From Agriotes lineatus (Eukaryota; Arthropoda; Insecta; Coleoptera; Elateridae): DNA of 64,000 nucleotides. Position 1 is the first letter of the stretch; each line of letters opens with the position of its first letter. Location: NCBI GenBank assembly GCA_940337035.1, contig CALNHX010002687.1, positions 1 to 64,000 of the forward strand, in the 5' to 3' direction. A program made the position numbers and the translations under genes. The notes below the pieces were generated by a model, which saw nothing but the letters and a program-made list of their open reading frames with translations, did no database searches and had not been told where the DNA came from. Shown in pieces: positions 23,126 to 33,315 of this stretch.

Positions 23126-23503
23126 CATGGTGTAAAGAATACAAGGTGAAACGCTCCCGGGATGGGCAATCGTTCAGAAAGTAGAGGGGAGATGTCAACC
23201 AATCCCCGATGGTCCTGCTCAGGAAATCTATCACGGCCGCGATCATGGTGTAACCATGGTTGAGATCGTATATTGTTGCTGGCACTGTCAGTCGATGTCA
23301 AATTCGAGGTTAGCAGGTTACGTTTTGTGTCAATCTGACACCAACTGACGCAAAACCTAACCTTGAATTTGACATTGACAGCGTCTTCAACAATACACTT
23401 CAGTACTACCAATCGTGCCATTCGTGAGACCATGTCCTATTGGTTGAATTTGAGGTCCGCCCACATTTTGCGGAACGTTACACCTTGTATTCTTTACACC
23501 ATG
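23126..23503. mobile_element. Nested P-type MITE (CATGGTGTAAAGAATACAAG)
   Basis: Inverted ends CATGGTGTAAAGAATACAAG, about 24 bp, with TSDs GCGACAAC at 23118-23125 and 23504-23511. The ends resemble the Drosophila P terminus (CATGATGAAATAACATAAGG) in pattern. It carries the 23291-23379 palindromic module. Confidence 0.8.
23291..23379. repeat. Palindromic module GTCAAATTCGAGGTTAGCAG
   Basis: Self-complementary ~90-bp segment also found inside the CAGAGCC MITEs at 5141-5238, 59413-59510 and 59789-59886. Confidence 0.8.
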
Positions 23504-23680
23504 GCGACAACGATTGATGTTGCCGCTGGGGCAAAATCACGTTGGTATCCCTTAAGTCCCTAGCATATTTAAAAATCGCCTAGGAAGTTGCATAATTGGA
23601 TTAAAATGTGACATTGACAGTTGTCGTGTTTTTATTCATTTTTCTCTTCGGGGGCTAATTTGAAGTCGAGGACGTGAAAA

Positions 23681-23734
23681 TGCTAGGGTGTTGTGTCGAT
23701 AAGTGTAAAAATAGTGGCAGAAAAGGATTTCAGG
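23681..23734 (+). pseudogene. Isolated THAP-domain first exon
   Basis: ATG at 23681 starts MLGCCVDKCKNSGRKGFQ and is followed by a GTATTC donor. The C-x4-C spacing at residues 4/5 to 9 and the KGF motif match the start of THAP zinc fingers in P-element transposases and THAP proteins. No second exon with C-x2-H follows before the element ends at 23858. It could only be expressed by splicing into outside sequence. Short, so the call rests on pattern. Confidence 0.5.
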
Positions 23735-24166
23735 TATTCAGATCTGTTATTTTTTCACTGTTTACACTGAAATTTACCGTTTAGTAACTTTTTGTATTTT
23801 CATGTTTGCATCAGGTTTGCCCCATGATGTCGCTACTATTTGTAATAGAGGGGCTATAGCGGACAGGTGACACCAGCGCCTCCTGACGGGTGGGCCAATC
23901 TCTAACAATTATTTGATTTGACAGATGCATTCAGAAAACGTTTCTATTAGTAGTTTTTTTATGGCTTTGGGAAATTTGTGTCTCCTACACTAAATCGGCA
24001 CAATTTGAAACAACACTTCTTCACATACCGACCCATCATTAATTATAGTTTTGTTCACAATCTTGCCGAGTGGCGACTATAGCGCCCTCCGATGGGTGGG
24101 CCAGTCCCTAACAATTATTTGACAGGTGCATTTAAGAAACTCCTCTATTAGTGGTTGCTTTGTGCA

Positions 24167-24336
24167 GGTTACTTTGGAAACTGTCTAGGATCCTCAAAAT
24201 GGCCATTTAGAGGCCTTGTACTTAAAGTCGTCATGGCAACTAATGTTTGAGTCCGCTAAAATGTTGCCATGACGACTTTAAGTACAAGGCCTCTAAATGG
24301 CCATTTTGAGGATCCTAGACAGTTTCCAAAGTAACC
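24167..24336. mobile_element. 170-bp near-perfect palindromic MITE
   Basis: 74-bp arms at 24167-24240 (GGTTACTTTGGAAACTGTCT start) and 24263-24336 are almost exact complements around a 22-bp loop. It interrupts the right end of the outer element at 22568-24352. TSD unclear. Confidence 0.85.
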
Positions 24337-24535
24337 AGTTTGGGGAGCGAATACAAAAAAAGTTATTTAATGACAATTATTGAAATTAGTTCTAATTACA
24401 AGGGTCGGCATCTCCGATTCTTTTGAGTAATTATAATTAAAATATTATCAAGTAACCTTTGTAATATGTTATTTGGGTTGCCTGCTCCACTCTATCTGTT
24501 CGGCGGCCCTAGTATAATATATCCATGGCCACAAC

Positions 24536-25671
24536 TACAGTGGCTGTATAAGCAGAGCCGGATTAAGGATATGTGAGGCCCAGGGCTAAATTTTTTTAGA
24601 GGCCCCATTCCCATTTATGCAACGGGTACAAAGGGATCTAAATGATTAGAAACCGCACTAGATTATAACCTTGGAGTCTTTTTGAGGCCCCCGAAATTCG
24701 GTGGCCCGGGGCTGCAGCCCCCTTAGCCCCCCCCCTTAATCCGGCTCTGTGTATAAGGACAGTGTGGTCAATTTTAAAAAAGGCAGCCATTAAGAGTCGT
24801 CTCTACAACAACCAGCCACGCCCTTAGGTATGGTTCTGTGCAAGACCTGCTAAATTGTGAGACAAACGTCACCCTGCTAAATTGTGACATAAACGTCATT
24901 TTATACGGATTGGACATATGTGAAATTCGGAGATGCTTTGCAGAGCGCTGTATACCCACGATCGCGAAAATTTGTGCAATACTTATGAGGTGGTCAAAAC
25001 ATGTGCAGTGTAACTTTAATTTTACAAGAATGTCAATAATATTACTTAAACAGAATTAAACGGCAAGAGACGATGTGAAACGTAAGGAATCGCTGCCAGC
25101 GATTAAAAATCCTCATTAACGAGCAACCTAATATTGGAATTTTATCTTCTTTATTGTGTTTTTGTACATAGAAAACGAAAATTGACAACATTTTGCGTTG
25201 ATCGACACAGAGATTTCGTACAAAAACTCAACAATTTTTTTTTATTCATAATCAAACCGTTGTATTTATTCTACCAGTTAATTTAGAGGAATAGAATATT
25301 CAGTGTTACGTAACCCATAAATTCTCTTTAATTTTATGCAATAATCTTTGGCATTGAGACATTTATATAGTTTATTATAGCTTTTGATTTGGACTAATGC
25401 GCAATTTTCGCAAAAAGAATTTTACTTTAACTCGTTGACATTTACTTATGCAAACGAAAATTCGGCATTCGCTTACACACAACACTGTAGAATTTTATGA
25501 GGATTATTTTATTTCACTTCATATTGGGGCTACTTTCAATAATAAAGGACTTAGAAGCAATTTTGTGTGACTATGTGTAATTTCGTAAAACGACTCTTAA
25601 TGGCGGATTTTAAAACAACCAATCAGAAACAGGACCAAAATTGACCACACTGTCCTTATATAGCCACTGTA
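24536..25671. mobile_element. TACAGTGGCTGTATAAG element with GCCACAAC TSD
   Basis: Ends TACAGTGGCTGTATAAG and, after a nested insertion, GACAGTGTGGTCAATTTT recur inverted at the right end. TSD GCCACAAC at 24528-24535 and 25672-25679. A relative lies at 60041-61304. No transposase frame inside. An 8-bp TSD and target matching the P element at 14.3 kb suggest, but do not prove, P superfamily. Confidence 0.82.
24553..24749. mobile_element. 197-bp hAT-type MITE
   Basis: 16-bp inverted ends CAGAGCCGGATTAAGG with 8-bp TSD TGTATAAG (24545-24552 and 24750-24757). hAT-type ends commonly start CAGnGCCGG. Nested in the TACAGTG element's left end. Confidence 0.88.
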
Positions 25672-25690
25672 GCCACAACATGATTGGTAG

Positions 25691-25711
25691 CAGAGCCAGT
25701 CACTGGCTCTG
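25691..25711. repeat. 21-bp minimal remnant of a CAGAGCC element
   Basis: CAGAGCCAGT-C-ACTGGCTCTG is exactly the outer 10 bp of each end of the 59.3-kb MITEs joined over one base. It is flanked by 8-bp near-repeats ATTGGTAG and ATTGGTCG. Confidence 0.55.
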
Positions 25712-25901
25712 ATTGGTCGAACTTTGTTCTGCCATCTGGTAATCAAGCTTAGAAGTACCCTCTAAATCACCGTCCCAGGCACACTAGACAAGTTTCAAAA
25801 TTAGACATGAGTGTCTACTTGTTTGTTTTATGTACGCTTGTTATACAGTGGGCTAAATATGTCATGTTAACCTAAAAACTACTGACAATCTACTGACATT
25901 G

Positions 25902-25939
25902 TTAGAGTCCCTGTATATAATAAGAAACAGGGACTCTAA
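25902..25939. repeat. 13-bp-arm hairpin
   Basis: TTAGAGTCCCTGT (25902-25914) pairs with ACAGGGACTCTAA (25927-25939); weaker pairing continues outward. Confidence 0.75.
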
Positions 25940-25940
25940 C

Positions 25941-27404
25941 ATTGTCGGTTGTCACACAAAATCCGTCATTCATTAAGTTTCAAAAAATTTCGCACGATGC
26001 TTATCTAGTTACTTGGTTTTATACACAGGGGCTTAGTGTGTATTGACTACTTGTAATTTTTCACATTTTGGGGTTATTGTGGTATTGCTAGCTTACAGTA
26101 AAAGTTATTTGACCTAAAGACGATCTTGAACAACCCCGTGTCATAAAATTTATTTCACTTGCTTTCATGTACTTGTTTAGGTTAGTAAACAATTTGAATA
26201 CTAGGGGATTCTACTGAAATTAGGGGTTTCTACACACACAAAGTGAGTACCTATATTCAGAATTTTAAGTATACCTAGTGTATACACTGAATAAAATAAA
26301 TGTTAAGTTTATGTCAATATAGTTTCATATTGTAATAATAGGTAGTTTCACTTTGGCAAATATTATTGCATTACTTTGATACGTTGAAATTACTATTTGC
26401 TTTCACTTTGGACGCATACAAAATAATTCATTTTTATATGTGATAATGCACTTAAATAATGGTCCGTTAACGTTTCTTGACGCCCTGTTGTCCTCAATGG
26501 ACCGGTTCCAATAACCACGGCGGTTTAGTTAACCAGGGGGTCCCGATGACCAAGAGGTTCCAATAACCAGGGCTGGACTGCAGAAGTTGGAATCGACGGG
26601 GCTGCACTCTGTATGGGCGATCTTTGTCCCTGAATGCGTTCAGAAGATCCGGGATGAGATGGTAGACACGGTGAACAATTAAGGATTGAAAACCCCTTTT
26701 AGCATTTTTGATCATCCGAACGACTGCGCCAGTTAAATTAAAAGCCGTCAAAACGACTTGAAAAACAATTTTATTCGTATTTGACAATGCATAAATTCAT
26801 TGCAGTATTCGCACAGACTTCGCAAGACAATTTCTTACTTCAAGCGTGTTAAGCGCTGAACTAGGTACTAAAGATAAATACTGAACTACTAACCTATATA
26901 TAACATTCCTAATCTATTAAGAGAAACTTTTATCTAAGGATGCGCTGGCAGGAAGCTGCACGCAGTGCATCAAGGTTACAAAGTAAATAATTTAAACAAT
27001 GACACAATAGAGCTGTTATAATATAACTGCGTTTAATAATAATTACAACGACATTATAACAACTTATAATGATGATCAATGCATTTAAAAAGTAGGTAGA
27101 TGCAATTTAGTATTATATGCAATGTTAATTATCTCCATTGATAATCTTTTTGAGCGAAAGCTATTATTATAAAGATAGTTTTTAATATTGGTTTTGATAT
27201 TGGATTGGTAAGTATAACAATCTTTGTCATTTTAAATTAGTTTTCGCAAAACATTTATTCTGACAGACATATATACGTGCATGCTATGTGCTTGTCCGCT
27301 ACTGCTATTTTGCTTATGATTTCAGAGGGTGTTAAAACATTTTATCTTCATCAGTGTTGTTATAGACTCTTAACCAAATTAATTTTAGTATCGTTAAGAG
27401 CTTC
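25941..27404. other. Non-coding stretch
   Basis: No recognised gene. A 97-codon minus-strand frame at 26787-26494 has no recognised motif; GGTTCCAATAACCA occurs twice in it (about 26503 and 26557), so it may be repeat sequence. Confidence 0.3.
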
Positions 27405-27608
27405 ATTACCGCACTCTGTGCGGTAATGGATATTACCGCACTCAGTGCGGTAATGAATAGATATTACCGCACTCAGTGCGGTAATGGATAGATATTACCG
27501 CACTCTTTTTGTATAAAGAAATACATTGAACCAGAATTTATTGGTGAAGATAAAATATTGAACAATACACGTTTGCTTATGGCACTTAACGAGACTCGTT
27601 TCGTTAAG
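27405..27608. repeat. Tandem 31-bp palindromes ATTACCGCACTCAGTGCGG
   Basis: 23-bp palindromes at 27405-27427, 27432-27454 and 27463-27485, and a half copy at 27494-27505; the last three are spaced 31 bp apart. A separate hairpin follows: CTTAACGA (27585-27592) with TCGTTAAG (27601-27608). Confidence 0.85.
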
Positions 27609-27670
27609 ATGCTCATAATCAAACTTGTATCGTTAATATCTATAAACGTATCGCTAAGAAATAACTAATT

Positions 27671-27758
27671 CCCAATTTGAACAGCAGCCGTTAATAAGTA
27701 CACCGTGCCGACCAATTATAAAAAGGAGGTGGGATTTAGTGATGGCACCGAATTCAAA
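27671..27758 (-). promoter_or_regulatory. TATA-containing inverted repeat, left copy
   Basis: Near-identical inverted copy of 29021-29109, including ACCTCCTTTTTATAATTGGT. If the copies are promoters, this one faces left, where no gene is recognised. A terminal inverted repeat of a 1.4-kb element is an equal possibility. Confidence 0.5.
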
Positions 27759-29020
27759 CGATAGCTTGCTTATAAAAACAGTAGTACAACCAGAAATTGG
27801 AAAGCTATTTAAAATCAAGCCAGACTGCTTGATTGTCATTCAGTGACACTCTGTAAGTGACTTTCAAATTTGACATATGCATGTGGGAATTTTGGAAGAC
27901 ATATCTATACGTCTTTTCAACATTTTCTATGCTAGTATTCGGTTTTAAAAACTACAACTAATACATAGGTAGGTACTTAAATCATAGAAAATGTTACAAT
28001 GCCTTAACAAAACAATTACATGTTTAATTTATAGATGTACTGTCATTACTTGAAAGATGATTGACTTTAGAAAATTATGTATTGATTGTATGAAACCAAC
28101 TTAGACATGACTTACACTTTCCATGATGTATTTACTTGATTTTAAATAGATTTCCAATTTTTGGTTGGAATACTATACCAGTATTATCGTACTTAGACGT
28201 TTTTTAGGTAGCCTAGTCTCCAGTGTTGTGCTCATAAATTTTGTAAATATTTCCAATATTCCAATACAGTGCTTATCTAAATTATTCTACAAATGTTTCA
28301 CTGTTAACATTTCAAGTTTCCTAAATTTTTTATCTATTTTCTTAGGATGATTGACACTGTTCAGCCTTTATATTATATTTCAATATTTTAAAATTAATAA
28401 CAAAAGGTTAAAATTGGGTAAATATACAAGTTTAATTGTTAGTGTTTACAATAAAATTTAATTTAGTATGATTGCTTAGCAAAATTTGAAGTTGCTGTTA
28501 AATGATAGCGTTGCCTTCCCATAAACTACAAATAAACCAATATTTACACTAACCTTTTAAACTGAATTCTGACAAATTGAACATCCACTACATATTGTTA
28601 AATAAATTTACATTTGTGATTATCATAAAAACTTAAACAGATAAAATGACGTCATAAAATTCTAAATAATTAGAGGATTCCCCTTAGAAACTGAAATCTA
28701 TTCCCACTTTTTATTTATTTACGAGCATTAACGAATTAACATACAGTAAGCACGTGAATGCTTACATTGATAAAATTGGTAATCACTGAATTAAAAATTT
28801 GTGGTATGTATAGAAGTGATAACGTAAAGCACTAAGTACTTCAATTATACTTTTTTATATATGTTTTTATATTAAATAATTTAATAAATGCATAATTTTT
28901 ATATATTTCATATTTGTGCTTTATAAATCTTTACGAGCTCTTTGATAATTTCTCCGATTTTTCTTTCCAACAGAACATAATTTAAATGTATGTGTAATCT
29001 TATACGTATATTATCTTTTT
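27759..29020. other. Spacer between the inverted TATA repeats
   Basis: AT-rich and without recognised genes, apart from a few short unsupported frames. Confidence 0.4.
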
Positions 29021-29109
29021 TTGAATTCGGCGCCGTCACTAAACTCCACCTCCTTTTTATAATTGGTCGGCACAGTGTACTTATTAACGGCTGCTAATTT
29101 GAACATTGG
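29021..29109 (+). promoter_or_regulatory. TATA-containing inverted repeat upstream of zinc-finger gene
   Basis: Contains CACCTCCTTTTTATAATTGG, then CACAGTGTACTTATTAACGG, 290-380 bp before the zinc-finger start codon and ahead of a 5'UTR intron acceptor (29355). Position and the TATA-like stretch make a core promoter plausible; no transcript evidence. Confidence 0.45.
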
Positions 29110-29354
29110 AGTAGTTCTTTGAGATTCCATTAGTTACAATCAAGTAAGTCAAGCTTATATAGGAAAAATGGTTGTGTGCTTAGTAGCTTTTCACATTGAT
29201 TGCTGCGGCCAGTAAGTTACTTATTTGGATTCCGTTTTACAAAGTCACATCGCATGTAAGCAGAAATATTAAATATGTACAGGACATTTGCTGTTCATTT
29301 TTACATAAATCTAAACAATCTAACCTCACCAAATTGCTTATTGTCTTGTTTACA

Positions 29355-29356
29355 GA
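29355..29356 (+). other. 3' splice acceptor in the 5'UTR
   Basis: TTGTCTTGTTTACAG ends at 29355, a pyrimidine-rich tract plus CAG 43 bases before the ATG. A GTAAGC donor candidate lies at about 29256. It suggests a short intron in the 5' leader. Confidence 0.5.
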
Positions 29357-29398
29357 AATTGCATTTAAAAACGAGAACTCTTCTTTTTTGATACTATA

Positions 29399-30907
29399 AT
29401 GGACGTGAAGCAGGAACTGGTTGATAACGCAGCTGACAACGTATTGAATATTAAACAAGAGGAAGTTGTGGTAAAGGATGAATTTCTTGTTACAAGTGCA
29501 GCAGATGAAGACCTTGTAGACCGACAATTTGTCTGCAGAGTGTGTGAATATAGAGCAGTCAAGACAGGAGACTTAGTTAAGCATATGAGAACGCACACTG
29601 TAGAAAAATCGTACTTATGTTCTATATGTGAATATAAAGCAGCAGTCAAAAGTAGCTTAGTTGATCATATGGAAACACACCGTAGAGTAAAACCGTACAT
29701 TTGTGAATATAAGGCAGCGCACAAAAGTGACTTAGTTCGGCATATGAAGATGCATAGTGAAGAAAAATTTTATTTATGTATATGTGAATATAAAACATCA
29801 CAGAAAGGTCACTTTGTTCGGCATATAAGAGTTCACACTGGGGAAAAGCCTTATTTGTGTTCCATTTGTGAATATAAAACAACACAGAAAGGTAGCTTAG
29901 TTCGCCATATGAAGACGCATACCGGAGAAAAACCCTACTTATGTTCTATATGTCAATATAAATCAGCACAAAAAGGTGATTTAGTTAGGCATATGAGAAC
30001 GCACAATGGAGAAAAATCTTATATATGTTCGATTTGTGACTATAAAGCAGCACAGAGAAGGACCTTAGTTCAGCATATTGAAACGCATACTGGAGAAAAA
30101 CCTTATTTATGTTCCATTTGTGAATATAAAACAGCACGCCGAAGTAGCTTAGTTACTCATATGAAAACACACACTGGAGAAAAATTGTATTCATGTTCGA
30201 TTTGTGAATATAAAACAGCACTGAAAGGTAGCTTAGTTCGGCATATGAGAACGCACACTGGAGAAAAGTCTTATTTATGTACAATTTGTGAATACAAAGC
30301 AACACAGAAAGGTGACTTAGTTAGGCATATAAGAACGCACACTGGAGAAAAATCTTATTTATGTTCCATATGTGAATATAAAGCAGCAGTCAAAAGTAGC
30401 TTAGTTGCTCATATGAAAACACACACTGGAGAAAAGCCTTATTTATGTTCCATTTGTGTATATAAAGCAGCATACAAAAGTGACTTAGTTCGGCATATGA
30501 GGACGCATACTGGAGAAAAACCTTATTTATGTTCCATTTGTGAATATAAAACGGCACGCAGAAGTAGGTTAGTTAGTCATATGAAAACACACACTGACGG
30601 AAAACCTTATTTATGTTCTATTTGTGAATATAAAACGGCACGCAGAAGTAGCTTTGTTAGTCACATGAAAACACACGCTGCAGAAAAATCTTATTTATGT
30701 TCCTTATGTGAATATAAAACGTCACAGAAAGCTCACTTAGTTCGGCATATAAAAATTCACACTGGAGAAAGGCCTTATTTATGTTCTATATGTGAATATA
30801 AAACAGCACAGAAAGGTCACTTAGTTCGGCATATGAAGGCGCATACTGAAGAAAATCGTAGTCATTTACTTAATGTGAAATTAAGACGCCAAGAAGATAT
30901 ACTTTGA
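29399..30907 (+). CDS. C2H2 zinc-finger protein, 16 finger repeats
   Basis: An intact 502-residue frame and the best host-gene candidate here. The acidic N-terminus (1-45) has three psi-K-x-E SUMO-type motifs (VKQE, IKQE, VKDE). From residue 46 come 16 tandem fingers of the form Y-L-C-S-I-C-E-Y-K ... L-V-x-H-M-x-T-H with TGEKPY-type linkers. Fingers 1, 2 and 5-16 keep both Cys and both His. Finger 3 lacks 3 residues including one Cys, and finger 4 has Cys-x1-Cys; both are in-frame deletions. The C-terminal tail is short and basic. The protein is presumably a nuclear DNA-binding regulator, with target unknown and no KRAB or ZAD domain. Start chosen at the first ATG after a splice acceptor. No introns in the finger block, as is common in insect finger genes. 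Fingers 1-3 and 10-12 look like a block duplication. Confidence 0.9.
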   Translation: MDVKQELVDNAADNVLNIKQEEVVVKDEFLVTSAADEDLVDRQFVCRVCEYRAVKTGDLVKHMRTHTVEKSYLCSICEYKAAVKSSLVDHMETHRRVKPYICEYKAAHKSDLVRHMKMHSEEKFYLCICEYKTSQKGHFVRHIRVHTGEKPYLCSICEYKTTQKGSLVRHMKTHTGEKPYLCSICQYKSAQKGDLVRHMRTHNGEKSYICSICDYKAAQRRTLVQHIETHTGEKPYLCSICEYKTARRSSLVTHMKTHTGEKLYSCSICEYKTALKGSLVRHMRTHTGEKSYLCTICEYKATQKGDLVRHIRTHTGEKSYLCSICEYKAAVKSSLVAHMKTHTGEKPYLCSICVYKAAYKSDLVRHMRTHTGEKPYLCSICEYKTARRSRLVSHMKTHTDGKPYLCSICEYKTARRSSFVSHMKTHAAEKSYLCSLCEYKTSQKAHLVRHIKIHTGERPYLCSICEYKTAQKGHLVRHMKAHTEENRSHLLNVKLRRQEDIL

Positions 30908-31216
30908 TGGAGCATTTGAATGCAGATCTAAAAAAATTATAAGGTGTTAATTTATACAAATAGATCGATTTATGTATGTATATCTGTAACCTCATTTACC
31001 TTGCGGTGTAGAGACTGGTGCTTTATGCGCTGGCATCTGGCGGTACAATGCTCAACTTGCCCCGGATTCGGGATACAGAGTTGGACAAAATTAAATTAAT
31101 TCCATGACATCTCATTGTTGGGGGGATCAATATTGGAAGTGTGGGTATATAACAATATTTGTTTAGAATGGAATTAGGTGTAAGAATAAAAAATAGTATT
31201 TTTAGGAGTTGTATAC

Positions 31217-31837
31217 TAGGGATGTCGGCGGGTACCCGGGTACCCGGGTGGACCCGGGTAATAGTCAACCCGGGTATATTTTCAGGACCCGGGTACCCGA
31301 CTAGTAAATTATGTAATTTCTAGAAAGTCAGTCTTTTTCAGAGAAGATAATAAAAACTTAAAAACAATAGGAATACGCTCTAGGAAAACATAACCATTCA
31401 GTAATAACGAGAATCACCCCATCCCATACCACATAATGTTTCTTGTTTGATATAATAAATTCCTTTCACAAAAATATTCAACCCGTCAATTGTACAATAA
31501 TTATATCACGTCACTATGGGGTGAAGTAATATAAACATCCTCTGTGTGATTTTGATGCTATTACGAATTTCAAATAAAGTCACGTCCTTGAATTTAATAG
31601 GACTTGGAAGTGTGAAACTATTTACAAATAATAGACGACCTGCAGTTTGACTTGGGGAGTAGGTACTATTTCAATTTAGTTCAGTTTAAAACTCGCGGCG
31701 TAAAGAAAGAAATTGTAGCTACCTCAGATGTTCCGATGTACGCTAACATTTTTATTATATATTTCGGGTACCCGAGGGTACCCGGGTACTGTTTTCGGGT
31801 ACCCGGGTTTGATTTTAGACCGGGTACGACATCCCTA
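31217..31837. mobile_element. hAT-type MITE rich in GGGTACCCG
   Basis: Ends TAGGGATGTCG inverted at 31827-31837. TSD TTGTATAC at 31209-31216 and 31838-31845. Both ends carry repeated GGGTACCCGGGT blocks that can pair with each other. The 8-bp TSD and TAGGG ends fit hAT. No gene inside. Confidence 0.9.
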
Positions 31838-33315
31838 TTGTATACTATATAATGTGTTTCTGAAAGCGTATCAGATATTTTAAAGCATATAGTGTTAACA
31901 AGATAAAAATATTGCTATGTTCATACCCTCTTATGGTGTTTGTGTTGGTTTAATTTTACCAGCTGAGGTAGAACAAAGACTATTTAAGCTTGTATGTTAT
32001 ATTTTAGATTGAAATAAATTCCTGTTTAAATAAACTTATTTAATATATATGCCCTTCTTATAAAAATTCATTATTGATTTTATTTCCTTTGCTAGCTCTC
32101 GTAGAGCAAAGGAAATCAGTTAAGGTTCTTTCTTAATCAGAATTTTAAAACTTGATAGTTGATTAGTATAATGAGAGTATCTCAAATAAATGACCGTTCT
32201 ATAACTGCCACTGTCAAATAATTAAAATTGAAGTCAATCAAAAATCCTATCCGTATTTTAAAACATCAACAAAGACAAGTATTTCCTTTAAATATGTTAT
32301 TTGCTCACTTCTTAAATACTTGTTATTTTGTATAGATCTTTTAACATATACCTGTTTAATAAAGTCTCCAAACAACCTTTCTGTAAAACCAGACACAAGT
32401 TGTTCCTTTCACTGATATTGCTGAAGCACCTGCAAATATTACTTCATATCCACTGGCAACACCTGCTGTCACCAATTGGCCCTTATGTAGGTATCTCTAA
32501 CGTAAACACTAACATCTCAAGTTCTTGATCTGCAGAAATCACCTGTTGCAGCAACCAATTGACTTCAAAAATCCAACTCGGATACAGATGTAACTATTTA
32601 CCAGTTACTGCAATTCCCTTTTTCCAAATCTTACAGAACACTCCCAACCTCCAACGATAAGTTCAAAGTGGTCCACATCAAACATGAAATTCGATACATT
32701 CCATTTCAATACCCAATCCAAATGTAGAGATAGCTGACCAACAACAAGTTCAAAGCAGCGCTCCAAAAATCAAATCAGGTTTAGACGTATTTGACTAACT
32801 CTTTCTGTGCTCCCAGCAATCAATTCCTTGTCCAGTAATCCCTCCACAGATATTACATAGTTTATTAAATCCATTTATTTTGTATTGTTATTATTCTATA
32901 AGTCACATGCCCTTTTATACGTTTAATTATTCAAAATTCATGTTTTAATCGGATTTTATTCTCATATTTATATTCACTACAAAATTTTACATGTATTTTT
33001 TAAAAATTCGTTGTTTTTTATTTAACAATAATCTTAACCATAGCGATATTTTTACATACATTTTTCTAAACTATAACTACATTAAATTAAAATATATTTC
33101 CTCATATTAATTCTATATTTCAAGTGATTTTCAAAATATTAACTTTACTTATAACGTTCAAATTAATTCAAATTATCTTATACTTTATACTAATTGAATT
33201 GCTCTCTAATAACACCAAACAACTATCCATATAATTCAAAGAATCATATTTTTAATTGATATGTTATAACCCTATTTCTGAATATTAAATGCATTACCTG
33301 ATTTGAATTATATAT
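31838..33315. other. Non-coding stretch with one tight hairpin
   Basis: ATTTCCTTTGCT (32082-32093) pairs with AGCAAAGGAAAT (32105-32116) over an 11-base tip containing CTCTCG. Otherwise AT-rich, with no recognised gene. Confidence 0.5.

Larger units (their letters stand above)
23092..23858. mobile_element. P-like non-autonomous element with THAP exon
   Basis: Inverted ends TATAGCCCCTATATTTACA and TGTAATAGAGGGGCTATA, extending through GTAGCGACA, are flanked by identical 8-bp TSDs GCGGACAG (23084-23091, 23859-23866). It contains a THAP-type first exon at 23681 and a nested P-type MITE. Probably an internal-deletion derivative of a longer element. Confidence 0.8.
22568..24352. mobile_element. 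Outer TIR element hosting a nest of insertions
   Basis: CCAAACTGGTTACCACAAAG and GCAACCACTAATAGAG (22580-22615) have their reverse complement at 24145-24166 plus 24331-24345, split by a palindromic MITE. The motif GGGTGGGCCA occurs three times inside (about 22663, 23888 and 24093). TSDs not resolved. Confidence 0.55.

Noticed and set aside
24720..24749. C-run as telomere or assembly join
   Set aside because: It lies inside a hAT MITE with intact TSDs.
27405..27505. CRISPR-like spaced repeats
   Set aside because: Units are palindromes with 4-8 bp gaps, no spacers, in a eukaryotic context.
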